Shown here piece by piece: positions 5,310 to 6,424 of a stretch of DNA of 6,424 bases. Positions within the stretch are counted from its first letter, which is position 1; every line of letters starts with the position of its first letter. The stretch lies in contig CALCSA010000332.1 of NCBI GenBank assembly GCA_937894185.1, forward strand, positions 1 to 6,424. The letters run 5' to 3'. The notes under the pieces were generated by a model. The model searched no databases. It had not been told where the DNA came from and saw only the letters and a list, made by a program, of their open reading frames with translations. The position numbers and the translations under genes are program-made. Origin of the DNA: an uncultured Clostridia bacterium. GTDB taxonomy: Bacteria; Bacillota; Clostridia; Oscillospirales; Ruminococcaceae.

Positions 5310-6344
5310 ATGAATATTATTCTCGACGCCTATGGCGGCGACAACGCCCCTCTGGAAGTGATTAAGGGCGCAGCCATGGCGGTTAGGGAGTACGGTGTAC
5401 AAGTGACTCTTTGTGGCCGGCAGGACGATATTTTAAGCGCTGCCGAAGCAAGCGGCATTCCCCTGACCAATCTGGAGGGGATTAAAATCGCCCCGGCCTC
5501 CCAGGTTTTGCCCATGGATGTGGACCCCACCGAGGTTTTAAGCAGCTACTCGGGCAGTTCCATGGCGGTGGGGCTCAAGCTGCTGGCCGATGGCAGGGGG
5601 GATGCCTTTGTCACCGCCGGAAACACCGGCGCTGTGGTGGTGGGCTCTTCCCTTGTGGTCAAGCGGATTCGGGGAATTAAGCGGGCAGCCATTGCCACTG
5701 TGGTTCCCACCACCCAAAGCCCCTATCTGCTGATGGATTCCGGCGCCAACGCCGAATGCCGCCCCGAAATGCTGCAGCAGTTCGGCATTATGGGCAGCGC
5801 CTACATGAGCAAAGTGCTGAACACCGAAAATCCCCGGGTGGGCGTGGTCAACATCGGCACCGAGGACAACAAGGGCCTTGAGCTTCAGATTGAGGCAGGT
5901 AAGTTGCTGCGGAGCTCCCCGGTCAACTTCATCGGCAACATAGAAGCCCGGGAGCTTCCCTTGGGCGGCTGCGACGTAGCCGTTTGCGATGGCTTTACCG
6001 GCAACGTTATTCTCAAGCTCACCGAGGGGATGGGCAAGTGGATTTCGGTGGAGCTGAAGAAGATTCTGCTGAAGAATCTCAGCACCAAGCTGGCCGGCGC
6101 CCTCATCAAAGACGGCGTCGACAATTTCCGCAAGCAGATGGATTACACCGAGTACGGCGGGGCTCCCCTGCTGGGGATTGCCAAGCCGGTGATCAAGGCT
6201 CACGGCAGCTCCAACGACAAAGCCTTTAAAAACGCCATCCGTCAGGCCAAGCTGATGGTGGAAAATCAGATGATCGACACCATTACAGAAGGGCTGGCTG
6301 CTCTTAAAACCCGGCAGGAGGAACAGGAAAACGCTCATGAGTGA
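5310..6344 (+). CDS. plsX: Phosphate acyltransferase PlsX
   Basis: A 344-residue PlsX, normal length. The enzyme converts acyl-ACP and inorganic phosphate to acyl-phosphate, the donor PlsY uses to acylate glycerol-3-phosphate; it is a peripheral membrane protein that links fatty acid synthesis to phospholipid synthesis. Family signatures run in order: ILDAYGGDNAP (4-14; most relatives have DAMGGD, here Tyr8 replaces Met), VTAGNTGAVV (101-110), LLMDSGANAECRPEMLQQFG (140-159), PRVGVVNIGTEDNKG (175-189), FIGNIEARELP (207-217), DVAVCDGFTGNVILKLTEG (222-240), DYTEYGGAPLLGI (278-290) and HGSSNDKAFKNAI (298-310). The C-terminus (about 331-344) is charged and probably flexible. Its last 8 bp overlap rnc. 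No acpP, fabD or fapR lies next to it here. Expression may come from promoters and a structured leader in the 280-bp gap upstream. Confidence 0.97.
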   Translation: MNIILDAYGGDNAPLEVIKGAAMAVREYGVQVTLCGRQDDILSAAEASGIPLTNLEGIKIAPASQVLPMDVDPTEVLSSYSGSSMAVGLKLLADGRGDAFVTAGNTGAVVVGSSLVVKRIRGIKRAAIATVVPTTQSPYLLMDSGANAECRPEMLQQFGIMGSAYMSKVLNTENPRVGVVNIGTEDNKGLELQIEAGKLLRSSPVNFIGNIEARELPLGGCDVAVCDGFTGNVILKLTEGMGKWISVELKKILLKNLSTKLAGALIKDGVDNFRKQMDYTEYGGAPLLGIAKPVIKAHGSSNDKAFKNAIRQAKLMVENQMIDTITEGLAALKTRQEEQENAHE

Positions 6345-6424
6345 TATGGATTCTCTGGAACAAAAGATCGGCTACACCTTCCGAAACAAGGGGTTCCTGC
6401 ATCTGGCCCTGACCCACTCCTCCT
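6337..6424 (+). CDS. rnc: Ribonuclease III, N-terminal fragment
   Basis: The first 29 codons are present and the window ends inside the gene. The translation MSDMDSLEQKIGYTFRNKGFLHLALTHSS matches the start of RNase III (typical pattern LExxLGYxFxNxxLLxxALTHSS). The enzyme cuts double-stranded RNA, including rRNA precursors, and rnc often lies downstream of plsX in Firmicutes. The catalytic ERLEFLGDA segment and the dsRNA-binding domain would lie beyond the edge. ATG 6337 overlaps the plsX end by 8 bp. AGGA (6325-6328) is 8 nt upstream, with a stronger AGGAGGA further back (6316-6322), so coupling with plsX translation is likely. ATG 6346 is an alternative start. Confidence 0.92.
   Translation, partial: MSDMDSLEQKIGYTFRNKGFLHLALTHSS

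Noticed and set aside
4953..5402. 149-codon - strand open frame spanning the trmFO-plsX gap
   Set aside because: It starts inside plsX and ends inside trmFO, has no clear ribosome site and shows no domain. It was considered because it covers the gap, but nothing supports it.
5538..6338. 266-codon open frame on the - strand opposite plsX
   Set aside because: It lies wholly inside plsX, whose family motifs are intact, and the mirrored protein resembles nothing I know.
1..6424. Mobile element, CRISPR array, tRNA/rRNA gene or defence system
   Set aside because: No transposase or integrase, no regular repeat-spacer pattern, no tRNA-like cloverleaf and no toxin, nuclease or effector gene was seen. 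All genes are housekeeping types.

Overview
The window holds an ordinary-looking housekeeping stretch of a Gram-positive chromosome, with every gene on the + strand. The gene set (folate-dependent TrmFO next to TopA, plus a PlsX-RNase III pair), G-rich Shine-Dalgarno sites and short coupled overlaps suggest a Firmicute. GC-rich third positions and gene order make a GC-rich clostridial lineage (Oscillospiraceae/Ruminococcaceae type) my best guess; this is inference from gene content, not a database match.

Layout: 2-139 is the last 45 codons of a SpoU/TrmH-type RNA 2'-O-methyltransferase. A 174-bp leader (140-313) precedes dprA (314-1507), the single-stranded-DNA-binding RecA loader. A 110-bp AT-rich gap with an 8-bp inverted repeat separates it from topA (1618-3726, DNA topoisomerase I with three C-terminal zinc ribbons). 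topA overlaps trmFO (3719-5029, tRNA m5U54 methyltransferase) by 8 bp. A 280-bp non-coding stretch (5030-5309) follows. plsX (5310-6344, acyl-ACP:phosphate acyltransferase) comes next and overlaps the start of rnc (RNase III, 6337 to the window edge) by 8 bp.

The genes fall into two modules: DNA processing and topology with tRNA modification (dprA, topA-trmFO), and phospholipid initiation with RNA processing (plsX-rnc). The 280-bp gap is the boundary between them. It carries a perfect extended -10 element, a second promoter-like pair, and several inverted repeats that can fold into a compact RNA with a loop-bulge pseudoknot and a competing alternative hairpin. I recognise no known riboswitch class there. 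It is the one part of the window that could be undescribed. Part of it (TTCCA, AACCAATG and CATTG at fixed spacing) recurs in the dprA leader.

No mobile element, CRISPR array, tRNA or rRNA gene, or defence system is visible. All structural claims come from pairing by eye, not from folding software or comparative alignment.
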